From Turbatrix aceti (Eukaryota > Nematoda > Chromadorea > Rhabditida > Panagrolaimidae), in the NCBI GenBank assembly GCA_963969345.1, contig OZ017768.1, forward strand, positions 3,930,718 through 3,994,717: a DNA stretch of 64,000 nucleotides, in the 5' to 3' direction. The notes under the pieces were generated by a model. The model had not been told where the DNA came from. It was given only the letters and a program-made list of their open reading frames with translations, and made no database searches. The position numbers were made by a program, and so were the translations under genes. The stretch's first letter is position 1, and every line of letters starts with the position of its first letter. Below are positions 1-10,577 of the stretch, piece after piece.

Positions 1-1
1 G

Positions 2-34
2 CCGAAATTTGAGGATGATGCTGCGGTCGGCTAA
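2..34 (+). CDS. possible 3' end of an upstream gene (partial)
   Basis: An open frame from the window edge reads PKFEDDAAVG and stops with TAA at 32-34. An AATAAA polyadenylation-like signal follows at 44-49. Too little is present to identify a product. In the same frame, bases 35-130 read on to a second stop, so an intron overlapping the first stop is also possible. This is a weak call resting only on the stop plus the nearby polyA-like signal. Confidence 0.2.
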   Translation, partial: PKFEDDAAVG

Positions 35-483
35 AAAGTGGGAAATAAATCATATTTCACAAAGAATAGGTCGCCAACTTTTCTGGATGTCAAAAAGGAT
101 CCGAAGCAGTTCTGGAGCGCGGCATTGTGAACGATCTCGACGACAATCGTCATTGTCAATGGATTGACTGCAACCTGGACACCAAAGATGTGCACTGCGC
201 ATCGGCCGGTAATTGATTGCAGCGTGCGTAAAACGATAACGGTCGCGAAAAGGTGATGGACTACGATTTTTGTTGTTGTTTTATTTATGCGGTCGATACG
301 AGATTTTTGCGATTTGTTTATTTCCTGTTTTCAGATCTCGATATTTTTTGGATTTACAATTTTTTTCTCAAACTGTTTTTTTGCGTTGTTAATGTTATTT
401 TTTTTTGTTTACGTTTTTTTCTGTCTATAGTTTTTTTACGATATCTATATGACTCACAAAAATTGCATAAAGTACAATTTCCG

Positions 484-544
484 TTGATTGTTTCGACGTT
501 TTCGTTGCAGGACCCATTTCACCATATCCCCCGATATCCGTGAT
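484..544 (+). repeat. upstream member of a ~60-bp direct repeat flanking ATG13
   Basis: The block starts TTGATTGTT and ends ATCCGTGAT, with a central TTTTCGTTGCAGGACCCA. A similar block in the same orientation lies downstream of the gene at 2663-2720. The rest of 35-638 is AT-rich and I see no gene in it. Confidence 0.55.
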
Positions 545-638
545 TTGTTTTTGTTTTTGATTTATTGGAGTTCAACGAGTTCATTTTCACTTTCGAAAGA
601 CTGCTAACATTTTTTGCAGTTCCCAAATTGATAGCGTG

Positions 639-2536
639 ATGCACGAAAAAGAGTTTCACAAATGGATGCGATCTTTTACAACAAGATTTATTCAATCAAT
701 TGTTCAAGCGCGTATGGGCCATTCTATCAACCATGCCTCCAGCAGCGAGAACAATGAAATGTTTGGCATTCACATAGACGAAATTGGCGAGATTTCGGCT
801 TATTTGAGATCACAGGTGAAAAAGTGTGTTTTTTGTAAAATTTAAATTTAAATTTAAATTTAAAATGTTTTTCAAATTAATTTTTTTAAATTTTCCAGCT
901 ATCCACCGAACGTTTCGTCCCTTAATATAGATTTCTTCCTGTACCTAGCAACTTACGAAGTGCTTCCTCTCGAGACATGGGTTTTGACTTACGATACAGA
1001 CGACAAAAGTCCAACAAAAGAGACGGAAACCTACTTCAAGATGTGCCAGGTGCTCAAATCCACGATTGCGGCCGCGCGTGTGACTCCGAGCTACCGGTAT
1101 TACGTCAAGAATCAGAGTGCCGAGAATTATGTTATTGTCTACCGGGTATGTGCATTTTCATTAAAAAACTTTCTTTTTTATATATTTTTTTTGAATAAGA
1201 AAACATTTTTTCTTTATTCTTTTTGATTTTTTTTTATTTTTTGAAAACAAAAACTTTTCAAAAACTTATTTTCCAGGTCTACGACGGCGCAGCGGATTAC
1301 ACACTTCTCGGGGAAGAATTCAAATCTCGGCAACTCGGAAACATTCCAAGCGAACATGGTAGTCTAAAAATCAGTCTTCACTATCGAACAAACCATGACA
1401 TCGATCCAGTACCCTACAACCCGAACTTCTTTCCGAGTCTTGACTGTTAGTTGGCCACATTTATCACCACCGTTTTTGATAAATCTAAATGCACTTTCTT
1501 CAGCGGCGTCTTCACAGGATCCATTTGCTGTGAATTCCATTGACCCGGTAAAAATCATTTCACGAATGTTCAAGGGCAACAATTCCGGTTCTGTTGGTCC
1601 GATGTTTGGTGAATCGAGTACTCTGAGTCAGGTAATATCTACCTGGACAATTGTTTTATTACGTTTTGTGTTTTCAGACGTTCGACAGTCTCGATTACGG
1701 TCAGTTACATTCATCATCTGGCAGCAGTGCCGGTGGCGAAAAAAAGGCGGCCATGAACACGATCAGCATTTCTTCGTCATCTGTCAGCAATGCGGTTGAT
1801 GAAAAAAAGTTGTCCGAAAGCACGCTAATCGACCACTCATCCGATAATTTTCCCCAAACACGGCACAATTCTGTTTCAAGTCGCAGTTTCCCGTTTGCAT
1901 CTCTGCTCGAATTACGGATTTCAAACGACGCCTGTGGTCTACCAAAAATCGACAAAAATGCCGGTGAGTAGATTTTTTCATAAAAATCATAAATAAAAGT
2001 TTTTAGATTTTTTTTGCACTTCAGAAGGCATCCGGAATTCCGTAACACACGATTTTTCCTCACTCAACATCAAAATGGAAAATATGCCGCCGATGTTAAC
2101 CCGCGTAGAAGAAATCACAGAAGAAAAACAAATTATGTCAATTCAGGACAGTCTGTCTTCCATTTCACTCGGAAAGAGCATAGAGGATTTACCGGGGCAT
2201 TCGCCATTGGACGATACGGATTCTAGCGAGAATTCCTATGTAAAGGTTGGTTGTTATGCGCTCATTATTCCATGTACCATTTTTTTATGAATTAAGCTGC
2301 CTTATCCAAAAAACAACGAATTTGGCTTCGACTTGTACGAATTTGTTCGTGAAGCCCAAGAAGCTCCTGCCATTTGTTCGTTTGAAGTTGTGGATCTCGT
2401 CAACATCTACGAACAGGTACGCATAGTTAAAAAAATGGAGGATTACTAATTTTTTTTGCAGCTCAACGTTTTTCAAGAAAAATCGTCGAAATTTGACCGA
2501 TTTATCGCTGGTCTTGATAAGAAATTGACCGAATAA
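639..2536 (+). CDS. ATG13: ATG13 autophagy-initiation protein, HORMA domain
   Basis: Eight exons: 639-823, 899-1145, 1277-1445, 1504-1631, 1678-1963, 2025-2245, 2297-2416, 2462-2536; 476 aa. ATG13 is the HORMA-domain regulatory subunit of the ULK1/ATG1 kinase complex, which starts autophagosome formation. Residues ~1-200 follow the ATG13 HORMA pattern: an N-terminal FIQSIVQARMG helix, then LETWVLTYD, RVTPSYRYYVK, YVIVYRVYDG and the end strand SLKISLHYR. A Ser-rich, probably disordered middle follows. The C-terminus has the short conserved block (FGFDLYEFVREAQEAP) and ends LNVFQEKSSKFDRFIAGL, matching the family's C-terminal helix. The exon 1 donor was chosen at AAA|GTGTGT because it restores the frame; the more obvious CAG|GTGAAA at 815 does not. 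The first ATG after an acceptor-like TTTTTGCAG (AG at 618-619) is used as start. Length is near the usual ~500 aa. Confidence 0.88.
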
Positions 2537-2662
2537 CCGTTATTCATTATTAAATACGATCTACTGTGAGTTTTACGGTTTTTCAAGTTTTTTTTTGTTT
2601 TGAAATTGTTGTACATTTTTTATTACGATGTTTTACTAAAAAAAACCTTGAAACACGATTTT

Positions 2663-2720
2663 TTGATTGTTCGAAATTTTCGTCGCAAGACCCAATCCCT
2701 CCAAAAACGACATCCGTGAT
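2663..2720 (+). repeat. downstream member of the ~60-bp direct repeat flanking ATG13
   Basis: Shares TTGATTGTT, TTTTCGTCGCAAGACCCA and ATCCGTGAT in the same order and spacing as 484-544, about 70 % identical by eye with a 3-base gap. It lies in the 2537-2995 gap between the converging 3' ends of ATG13 and the laminin gene. I see no gene in that gap. Confidence 0.5.
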
Positions 2721-2995
2721 AATATTAATTTACTGCGATATAGATAGATAATAACATATAACAAAAACTTAAGGCAGGTGTGAGTGGTGCATGTGTGATT
2801 GGCTATTTTTTGGTGGTGCGTGAGTTGAAAAGACGGAGGTGGCGCGGACGTCAGAAGGCCCGGTCGATCATGGCAGCAAGAAAATAAAAATAAAAATAAA
2901 ACAAAACAAAGCAGAGACAAAGAACAAAAAAGAACAAAAACGGGACGAGAGATCGATGGGGGTAGGGACGCGTCGGCACGAAAGAGCTCAACACC

Positions 2996-5900
2996 TCACT
3001 TCTGGCCTTCCTGCTCGAGACTGACCTGGTTGAAGCACTTGTTGGGCAGACTGGCGTAGATTTCGTTGAGGTTGGCGAGTTCGTCGTTGGCGTGCTGTAG
3101 TTCCCGTCTCAGTACGTCGCGTTCAGCGAGGAGTTTGTTGTTTCGCTCTTTGAGCAGTTGTCGTTCGCTTTCGGCGGTTTCGTACGTCGCTTCGGCTTCT
3201 CGAAGCACGCTTTCCAGTTTGTCGAGGTCGTCTTCGCTGACGTCATCAAGGGAATCTGAAAATATTAAAAAAATAAATAGGCTTTCGTTTTAAGACCAAA
3301 AGTTTTCGTTTTAGGACCGAAAGTTTTCGTTTAAAGACCAAAAGTTTTTGTTCCAAAAGTTTTCGTTTTAAGACCAAAAACTCACTCAGCTGGCGAGAAG
3401 CATCGACAAGCTTCTTTTTAGAATCCTCAAACTTCTGCTGAAGCGCCTTTGCCTGGCTTTCTGCCCGGGTGGCCTTCTTGAGCGCGTCGTTGGCACGTTC
3501 GCTGTCGGAAAGCGCTTGGTTCTTGAAATTCTCAGTCGTGGTTTGGAGTGTCTGGACAGCCTCCTTCACGCCACTGACGTCGCCCTTCTGATTCTGAGCA
3601 TCCGTCTGAAGAGACACGATTCCAGCCTCGAGTTTTTCAATTGCCGTCTCCGCAGCGTCGATCTTGGACACGGATTCGTTGGCCTTGGACAGAGCTATGT
3701 CAGAATTGGCCTTGGCGTCGCCGAGCGCTTCCTGCGCATCGCGGCTGGTCTCTGTAGCAGCGCCGATGTCCTTCTGGATGGTGTCGAAGTCGTTGAGCGC
3801 TTTCAGGGCTTCTTCCTTCTTGGCGTTGATGTTATCGTTGAAGTCTACAAATTAGAAAAATGGATTTTTGGGTGGCAACAAGGTTTCTGCGAACTGTCAT
3901 TTACGATCGTGAACGAACACAAGCAACTTTAAAAAATCAAAACAAATGCGAACATTTGACCGTGTTCGCGAACGAACAGCGAACAAATATTTTTTATAAT
4001 TGTGTGAAATTTTGTTCCCCGAGTAGAAAAACGAGAAATTATGTAGTTTACGTCTTCTATTTTTGGATAACGGTCTCTTCATTTTTTTTCTGGCTAAATT
4101 TGATAAATGATAATTGGCATTTTTTTGTCAAATAACGTAAATTTTGACATCGATTTTAACTACAATTTTCTTTAATTCTCCTACAGTTTTTGTACGCCAA
4201 CGAATGCGAACAAATAAATTTTGAAAGAAAATCTGTTTGCGAAAATCAAATTTGTTTGCGAACGAGCACGAACACGAATTCGTTCACCCAACCCTTCTGG
4301 CAAACTCACTGTTCAGAGACTCAAAAGCAGCCTGTGCTTCGTTCCAAGTCGTAGTGACATTTTCAACTGCACTTTTTGCCAGGTCTCCGGCAGCCTTGAC
4401 TCTGTTGAATTCGTCGTTCGTCTCGTTAGACACCCTGTAGGCCTCGTTCATGACGTGCCGAGCATCCGCGATCGCCGCCCGTGCATTTGCCAGAACTTCC
4501 GTGTTATTGGCGATCAGTTCGTTGAGTTGCTCTCGGCTGTAGTCTGTCTCGTTCTTGAGAAGTGCAGAATCGTTTTTGAGCTGAAATTTAAACGTAAAAA
4601 AATAACAAAAACGAGTTTTAACGAAAACAAACCTTCTCAGGGATGACATTGGGCAACTTGAGTTCCTGGACATGGCTGACAGCGCGGGCAGCGTCGTCGT
4701 AGGCGCCCTGGCTGCTGGTGCCCTCCTCCTCCGCGAGATTCTGCGTTTGATTGAGGAGCGCGAGTGTCTTTTCCAGCGTCTCTTTGAGCTCCTTGATCTG
4801 CTTGCTGGTCTGTTCGGGGCCGTAGATAGCGTCGTCGGCTTCCTTGGACGCTTTCTGTGAATCATTGACGGCCTGACGCGTGAGTTCTGCGACCTCATCG
4901 CCCTGCTGGCGGTGCTTTTCGCCGAGTTTCCGGGCTTCTTCGGCGTATTCGGACATCTTGGCTGATCGGTCGCCATAGCGCTCCGCAGCTTCCTGGGCTT
5001 CGCGGAGTTTTGTGTATCCGTCGGTCTCGACGTAATCCGTGACGCCGTCGAGTTCCCTCCTGACGAGTTCTTTTTCGGATTTAATTTTCTTGAGTTCGAG
5101 GGTTATAGCGTCAGCTTGACGGTCGAAGCCTGCGAGTCTCTGGTCGACGTCGCGCAGGTTTTCTTTGGCCTCACGGAGGTCGTTGCCGAGCTCTTTGACG
5201 TGGCGCACCAGAGTTTTGCCGGTTTCCTTGTCGAGTTTTTCTGCTGCTGTTTCCTTGAGATCGGTGACCAGGTTTTCGGCTTCGGTTACCTAAAAAAGCA
5301 AAAAAAATTAAAGGAATGAAAAAAGTTGGAAAAAAAACAAACCTTATTATCAAACTCGGGATCGTCGATCTCGACTGGGCTGTTCTGAATTTCGTCCAGA
5401 TTTTCCCGGAGCACGACAACGCTGGAGTTAATTTCGTCCTTGCGCTGTTGGATGAGGGTGTAGCAGTCGTCGCAGGCGAGGCAGCCGGCGGCGAGGTTGT
5501 ACCGGTTCTCGGAGCACTGATCGCAGCGGCGGCCCTCGACGTTCTCGCGGCAGAGGCACTGGCCGTTGGCGACGTCGCACGCGAGGGACTCCGAGCCGAG
5601 GCGGTCGCAGTCGCAGGGACGGCAGCCGTCGGCGGAGAAGCCGTAGTGCATGGGGATGCACTGGTCGCAGCGGCGACCCGTCACGCCCGGCTTGCAGACG
5701 CAGCGGCCGGTCGCGACCTCGCAGCTGACGTTCAGGCTGCCGAGGGGGTCGCAATCGCATGCCTGACAGCCTGAGCCGGAGGTCAGGTTGAAGAAGCCCT
5801 CTTCGCAGGCGTCGCAGCGCTGGCCGACGACGTTGGGCTGGCATTCGCACTGGCCGTCTTCCTGGGCGCATTCAAGGACGTCGACATCGATGCCCTTCCT

Positions 5901-8682
5901 TTTGGTTCCCGGTTCGTAGCACTGGCAGGCCTTGCAGTTGTCCTGGTTCTTCTCTTCTGCTAGGGCATCGCCCCAGAATCCGGCCTCGCACTTATCGCAG
6001 TTGAAGCCTCGAGTGTGGTAGATGCACCTGAGGCATTCACCTGTCAGCGAATTGCAATTATTGATCGAGTTGATGTCAATATTGCCGTTGCACTGGCACT
6101 CCTGGCACGGCACGCCCTCTTCTGGGTTGCCGAAGAAGCCTTCAGCGCACTCCTTGCACTTGGTGCCCGCGTAGCCATGGGGGCATTCGGTACAAACGGT
6201 TTCGCCGGAAGGCAGCTCGACGCAGGGTCCGTCTTCTGGGCAGTCGCATTTTTTGCAGTCGTCAGAGGTGCCGTTGAGGGCGTTGCCATAGTACCCGCGG
6301 GAGCAGGACTCGCAAGAATCCCCGGCCGTGTTGTGCTGGCAGATGCAGGCGCCGGATTCTGCGTCGCAGGATTCCGAGTGGTCGTGGCAGTCGCAGAGCA
6401 CGCATTTGACCAACGCGCCGCCGAATTTGACCTCCCGACGGTATCCTGGGGCGCAGGATTCGCAGAACTGGCCGATGTAGCCTTCTGTGCAGTTGCATGT
6501 TTCTATCCAGTCGGCTTCGACCGGGCTGAAGTCCTCGGAGGCGGCTTCGGCTGTGACAGAAGCTGTTCCAAGATGGAAACTGGACAGGTAGCCGACATCT
6601 CGCTCGGAATAGGTAGCACGGATTTTGATAGCAGTCAGGTTAGAGAGGATGCCGATGAAGTCAATTTCACGGAGAGAAGGCTGCCAGCCCAGCTGGTAAT
6701 CGGCGTGGATTCGGAAGCGGTAGGTGGTCTCATTGAGCGACGGTCGAGGGTTGTTCTGCGCAAAGACCGGCAACGACAGCTCGCGTCCCGAGGCGCTGAC
6801 CAGGATGATGTCCTTCTTGCTCGGCGCTGCATGCGCGGATTGCTGAACCCGAAGCGTGAAAATCAAGTCCTGATTGTAGGCATGGCGCTGATCGCCTAGG
6901 TACTTCTCGGGGGCCAGGAAATAGACAGGTGCGTTGTCGAACTGCGAAACAGCGATGGCCTTGTCCAATTGAGCGTATTGCACATCCTCGATTCGACGAT
7001 CGGAAGCAGCGGTCCACTTGTCGTTGCCCTCGAAGAAGTTGGAAGACACGTTGACGGCGTAGAAGCCCTCGGAGGCGGCGCAGACGGAGGAGTGGCCGTA
7101 GCAGAAGCAGGGCGTGCAGCCGTAGTGGTTGCGGGGCGAGAGGTTGAAGTAGCCGGGCTTGCACTTGTCGCAGCGACGGCCCTCGACGTTCGCCTTGCAC
7201 GAGCACTCGCCGGTGAGCGGCGAGCAGTCGGGCGCGTTGTCGCGGGAGCCGGCGGGCTCGCAGCGGCAGTCCTGGCAGCCGGAGGGGCCGAGGTCAAAGT
7301 GGCCCGCCTGGCACTGGTCGCAGCGCTGGCCGGTGACGCCGGGCTTGCACGGGCACTGGCCGGCCTCGTCGCACTGCAGCGAGGAGCTGCCCTTCTCCGA
7401 GCAGCCGCAGGCCACGCAGAACGTCTCGCCGGGCCGCCGCCAGTGGTTGGCCGCGCAGTGCTCGCAGTGGGGGCCGTGGGTGTTGCCCGCGCAGTCGAGG
7501 CAGTGCCCGCCGTGGCCCGTCTCCGCGTAGAGGCGGTCGTCGAAGTAGCAGCGGCGCGCGAGCCCGTTGCACTCGCAGGGCAGGCACTCGTTGGCCTCCT
7601 CGGAGGTCGCGGCGCGCCACGGCCGGTCGTGGTAGAAGGGCTCGCAGATCTGGCAGTCGGCGCCCGTCGTGTGGTGCTTGCAGTCGCAGACAAAGACGTC
7701 CTCGCCGCCGCCCGTCGACCTCACGCACTGGCTCGCGTGCCCGTTGCACTTGCAGCGTCCGCCCACCGCCAGGTCGCTGATCGCGTAGTAGTAGGACTTG
7801 AGGACCCGCGGGTCGCGGAAGACCTCGTCGCCGAACGTGTTGAGTCTGGAGAGGACGACCCGGATCGCGACGGCAGTCACCCACTCCTGGAGCACCTCCG
7901 ACTCCTCAAAGTTCTCCGCCGAGGGCCGGCCGTCGAGCGTGGAGAAGGCTATGTTGCCTCCCGTCAGCGGCGAGATGTCGGAGAACTCGCGCGTGCACTG
8001 CGCGACCGCCTCGTTGCCCGGGAGGATGGGCGCCCGCTCCGCCATGTGATAGGTTGCGCGGCACGAACCCGAGTAGAACTGCCACGGGATCCATTCTCCG
8101 TCCACCGTCGTTTTCTTGTAGATTGCGAACGACTCCGGACGGGGGGACATGAACTTCAGGCGGACGTAGGTGATGTCGTAGGCCTTGCGGAAGCCGAGGG
8201 TGAGGGTGACGTTGTTAGGGTGCTGGACGCCCTCGTTCATCGTCTCGGATTGCCACCAGGTCTCATTGTCGGGGTTGTTGAAATCGGTGAGGTATTCAGG
8301 AGGATGGGCAAAGCGGTAATCCCGGTTATCGCAGATATCGCAGTTCTTGCTGATGCCCGCATGGCCCATAGCGCCGGACTGCACGCAGTACTTGGTCGGC
8401 TCACGGACACCACAGGTGTTAGAGACGTCGACTTTGAGGGTAAAAGCGACGTTGATGAAGTCGGGAACGCATCTTTGGGATACCCCGCTCTCGTCGTAGC
8501 AGGGGTTCATCGCTGGAACATGTTAAAGGTAATATTACAGGTGAGACAACAGGTTGAGATAAAAACCTACATGGCAGGTAGTGGTTAGGATCGATGCTGG
8601 GTACTCTCTCGGCCGGTTGAGTGGCCGCGAGGCTGACCAGGACAGCCATCCAGCTCCAGGCTAGAGGCCCCCGTCGTTTCAT
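2996..8682 (-). CDS. LAMC1: laminin subunit gamma, copy 1
   Basis: Six exons on the minus strand: 8682-8571, 8512-5343, 5289-4633, 4580-4310, 3844-3386, 3255-2996; 1642 aa (human gamma-1 is ~1609). It is a secreted chain of the basement-membrane alpha/beta/gamma trimer. Order: signal peptide (MKRRGPLAWSWMAVLVSLAA), LN domain with CYDESGVSQRC, a run of laminin EGF-like (LE) repeats with CxCxxxxxG patterns, one L4 domain (ending near TAIKIRATYSERDVGYL), more LE repeats, then ~600 residues of coiled coil. No LG modules, so not an alpha chain; the L4 type argues gamma, not beta. The tail KCFNQVSLEQEGQK has the gamma C-terminal Cys and a Glu seven residues after it, as in gamma-1, where this Glu is needed for integrin binding. 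LN, L4 and LE all lie in one 3.17-kb exon, unlike copy 2. A TTTGCAG acceptor ends 9 nt before the ATG. Confidence 0.93.
3283..3380. repeat. ~21-bp minisatellite inside a laminin copy 1 intron
   Basis: Four to five imperfect units of the form AAGTTTTCGTTTTAAGACCAA fill most of intron 3256-3385. They end just before the splice donor of the upstream exon (minus strand). Confidence 0.75.
3862..4300. repeat. CGAAC/GTTCG-rich palindromic insertion in a laminin copy 1 intron
   Basis: Intron 3845-4309 (465 bp) is much longer than its neighbours. It carries many copies of CGAAC and its complement, e.g. GTTCGCGAACGAACAGCGAAC near 3962, and GTTTGCGAACGAGCACGAAC near 4252. Its ends are weakly inverted (GGGTGGCAAC at the left, GTTCACCCAACCC at the right). 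A similar CGAAC/GTTCG-rich stretch occurs at 49340-49460. Probably a decayed foldback element; no coding capacity seen. Confidence 0.4.
5410..5827 (-). repeat. gene-conversion tract 3 (partner 21771-22188)
   Basis: 418 bp of laminin copy 1 (last LE repeats to the coiled-coil start) match copy 2 with three mismatches seen by direct reading, third codon positions included. Flanks diverge abruptly on both sides. Confidence 0.85.
6201..6503 (-). repeat. gene-conversion tract 2 (partner 21050-21352)
   Basis: 303 bp just after the L4 domain match laminin copy 2 with two mismatches (both amino-acid changing: Asp/Gly, Leu/Phe). The sequence outside the tract is clearly diverged. Confidence 0.85.
6995..8188 (-). 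repeat. gene-conversion tract 1 (partner 19325-20518)
   Basis: 1194 bp, from the middle of the LN domain through the first LE repeats to the L4 start, match laminin copy 2 in inverted orientation. I found two mismatches. Translations in several frames on both strands are otherwise the same. One edge falls exactly at an exon boundary of copy 2 (19325). Confidence 0.88.
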
Positions 8683-9111
8683 GACTGAGCCCTGCAAAAA
8701 AAGTTGGATTAATGAGGGGTCACCTGGGACAGGACATGGACAGGAGATGCACGAACGCTATTGTCCACCTGCCAGTGGTACGTGAAAAGTTTTTTGCAAT
8801 CAATGCTCCTCTTCTTGTCGCCACTCCGGCGGCGGCAGGGCAGGGAGAGCGAGCGCCTACTGATAAAAAAATCAAGCAAGAAAGAAATCACGACGCGTCC
8901 CCGCTCTCAACTTTTTTTTTTATGTGTGTATCAATTTTTGTTTGTACATAACAAAACAAAAGACAACATTTCTGCAGCGTCAGAATTTTTTATAATACAA
9001 ATACACAAACAAATACGAAAGAAAAGCCAGACGTAGTGCCATGCCAATCCGATCGATCGATCGGGCGCAACAAACTTTCAGGAAAGCCAGGCCGGCAAGT
9101 TTTGGGAGGAT

Positions 9112-9364
9112 GCTTGGTTGTGCAACACGGTGGAACGCTAGAACGGCAACGGCAGCAGTCGAGTCGCGCGGCGGCATACACATCTCTTTCGCGTCGCGCG
9201 GCTCGGCTCGGGTCGGATCGCGAAGGTAAACCAGGGGAGCTTGGTTGTGCAACACGGTGGAACGCTCGAACGGCAACGGCAGCAGTCGAGTCGCGCGGTG
9301 ACATACACATCTCTTCGCGTCGCGCAGCTCGGCTCGGGTCGGATCGCGAAGGTAAACCAGGGGC
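9112..9364. repeat. 127-bp tandem duplication, two units
   Basis: Unit 1 is 9112-9238 and unit 2 is 9239-9364. Both begin GCTTGGTTGTGCAACACGG and end GGTAAACCAGGG, differing at only a few positions. Each unit contains GAACGGCAACGGCAGCAG and a GC-rich TCGGCTCGGGTCGGATCGCG block. Nothing similar was seen elsewhere in the window. Confidence 0.85.
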
Positions 9365-10130
9365 AGCTGGGGCACGTTTTGCTTGGTCAAAGCTCAGGAA
9401 ATCAATCAAATTCGAACAGTTGGCAAAAACTTTTTATCCTGACGGGCAAAAGTGGCATGCCGTTGTTAAAAAGAGCTCGAAAATATAAATTCAATTCAGG
9501 CATCCAAAAAAATCTGTAACTGTTAAAAAAGGGTCCAATTGACACCAAAAGACCCCTAAAAAGTTATAAAAGCAGGGGCGAACGACCGGGCAGAAGCATC
9601 TTCCGCGCAGGAGGAAGAAGAGCAGGGGGGGGGGGGGTAAAAAGGTGCGCCGTTGTCGGGTCGAACAAATACTCGTGTTGTCCCAAGATCAATAATAACA
9701 ATGAATAAATTGTTGCTCTTGGCCTCGCGCTACGGAAATATTTAACAGCGCCTTCACCTCCCACCTTCTTCTGATTAATTTGGGAATCTCGATCGGGCGG
9801 TGGCGGCGGCGGGAAAAGGCTTGTGTGACAACGACAGGTGATAATCCCAGACGGTCATTGGGAAGAAAAGACTCGGGTTGAAAATCGTAAAATATGGATT
9901 GAAAAATACTGCAAATTCGATTTTTTTTTTTAAATTGTGTCCAGGCGAACAGACCCACGATAAATTCCTTGGTGAGTCAACGGGAACAAAAGACAACTCA
10001 ACGCAGGCGTCAAAGGCCAAGGATGACTCTCGATAACATCTGGGACAAATCCGGCACCCCAGGCCTCAGCGCAGACTGGCAGGCAGAGAGGTGGACGATT
10101 GAAAAAAGAAGGAACGAACGAACCCTCGAC

Positions 10131-10577
10131 CAGGGTTCTCAACGGGCCGGGCCGGTGTTTTCCACGGCCCGGGCCGGGCCGATTGGTTTTGTTGGCCGGC
10201 CCGGGCCAAAACGGGCCGTAAAATAAAAAAAAAAACATGCATATTTTACGCAAAATTTATGAAAAAATTTATGAGGAAGTAAAAACCGCGAAGAATGCAA
10301 AGAAATGCACGCAGAATGCTGAATTGGCACCGCTCTTTTGGGCTAATCTGGAAGCAAAAGGTAAATCGCGGGCGCCGTAATTTTGTCGTCAGTTCATAAG
10401 ATCACTAGTAATTGAGCGGAAAATGAATCTGTGCAACGATGAGGAAGTGTCTCTGCCTCCTTCGGGTTTGTTGTTGTTTTTTAACGGTTTTTAGACGATA
10501 AAATTTATTTACAAAACTAGGTACTTTTAAGGCGGGCCGGCCCGGGCCGAAAAAAAACAGGCCCGTTGAGAACCCTG
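10131..10577. mobile_element. hAT-type miniature transposon with 8-bp target-site duplication
   Basis: The 447-bp element is bounded by perfect 18-bp terminal inverted repeats CAGGGTTCTCAACGGGCC. It is flanked by a perfect 8-bp duplication CCCTCGAC at 10123-10130 and 10578-10585. A CAGGG...TTCTCAA terminus with an 8-bp duplication is typical of the hAT superfamily. Inner ends are rich in GGCCCGGGCC; the AT-rich core encodes no transposase, so it is a non-autonomous (MITE-like) copy. Intact ends and duplication suggest a fairly recent insertion. Confidence 0.9.

Noticed and set aside
253..543. 96-codon Phe/Leu/Tyr-rich frame before ATG13
   Set aside because: Translation of T-rich non-coding DNA; its end overlaps the ~60-bp direct repeat.
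6896..7693. Other-frame open reading of 265 codons (and 294 codons at 19820-20704), Ala/Thr/Arg/Ser-rich
   Set aside because: Frame-shifted reading of the same laminin exon; composition follows from GC-rich codons and it has no start or splice support.
6969..8588. A 539-codon open frame on the plus strand and its counterpart at 19321-20643 on the minus strand
   Set aside because: Both are antisense shadows of the GC-rich laminin LE-repeat exons. They are Ala/Val/Arg-rich with no domain and mirror each other only because the laminin blocks are nearly identical.
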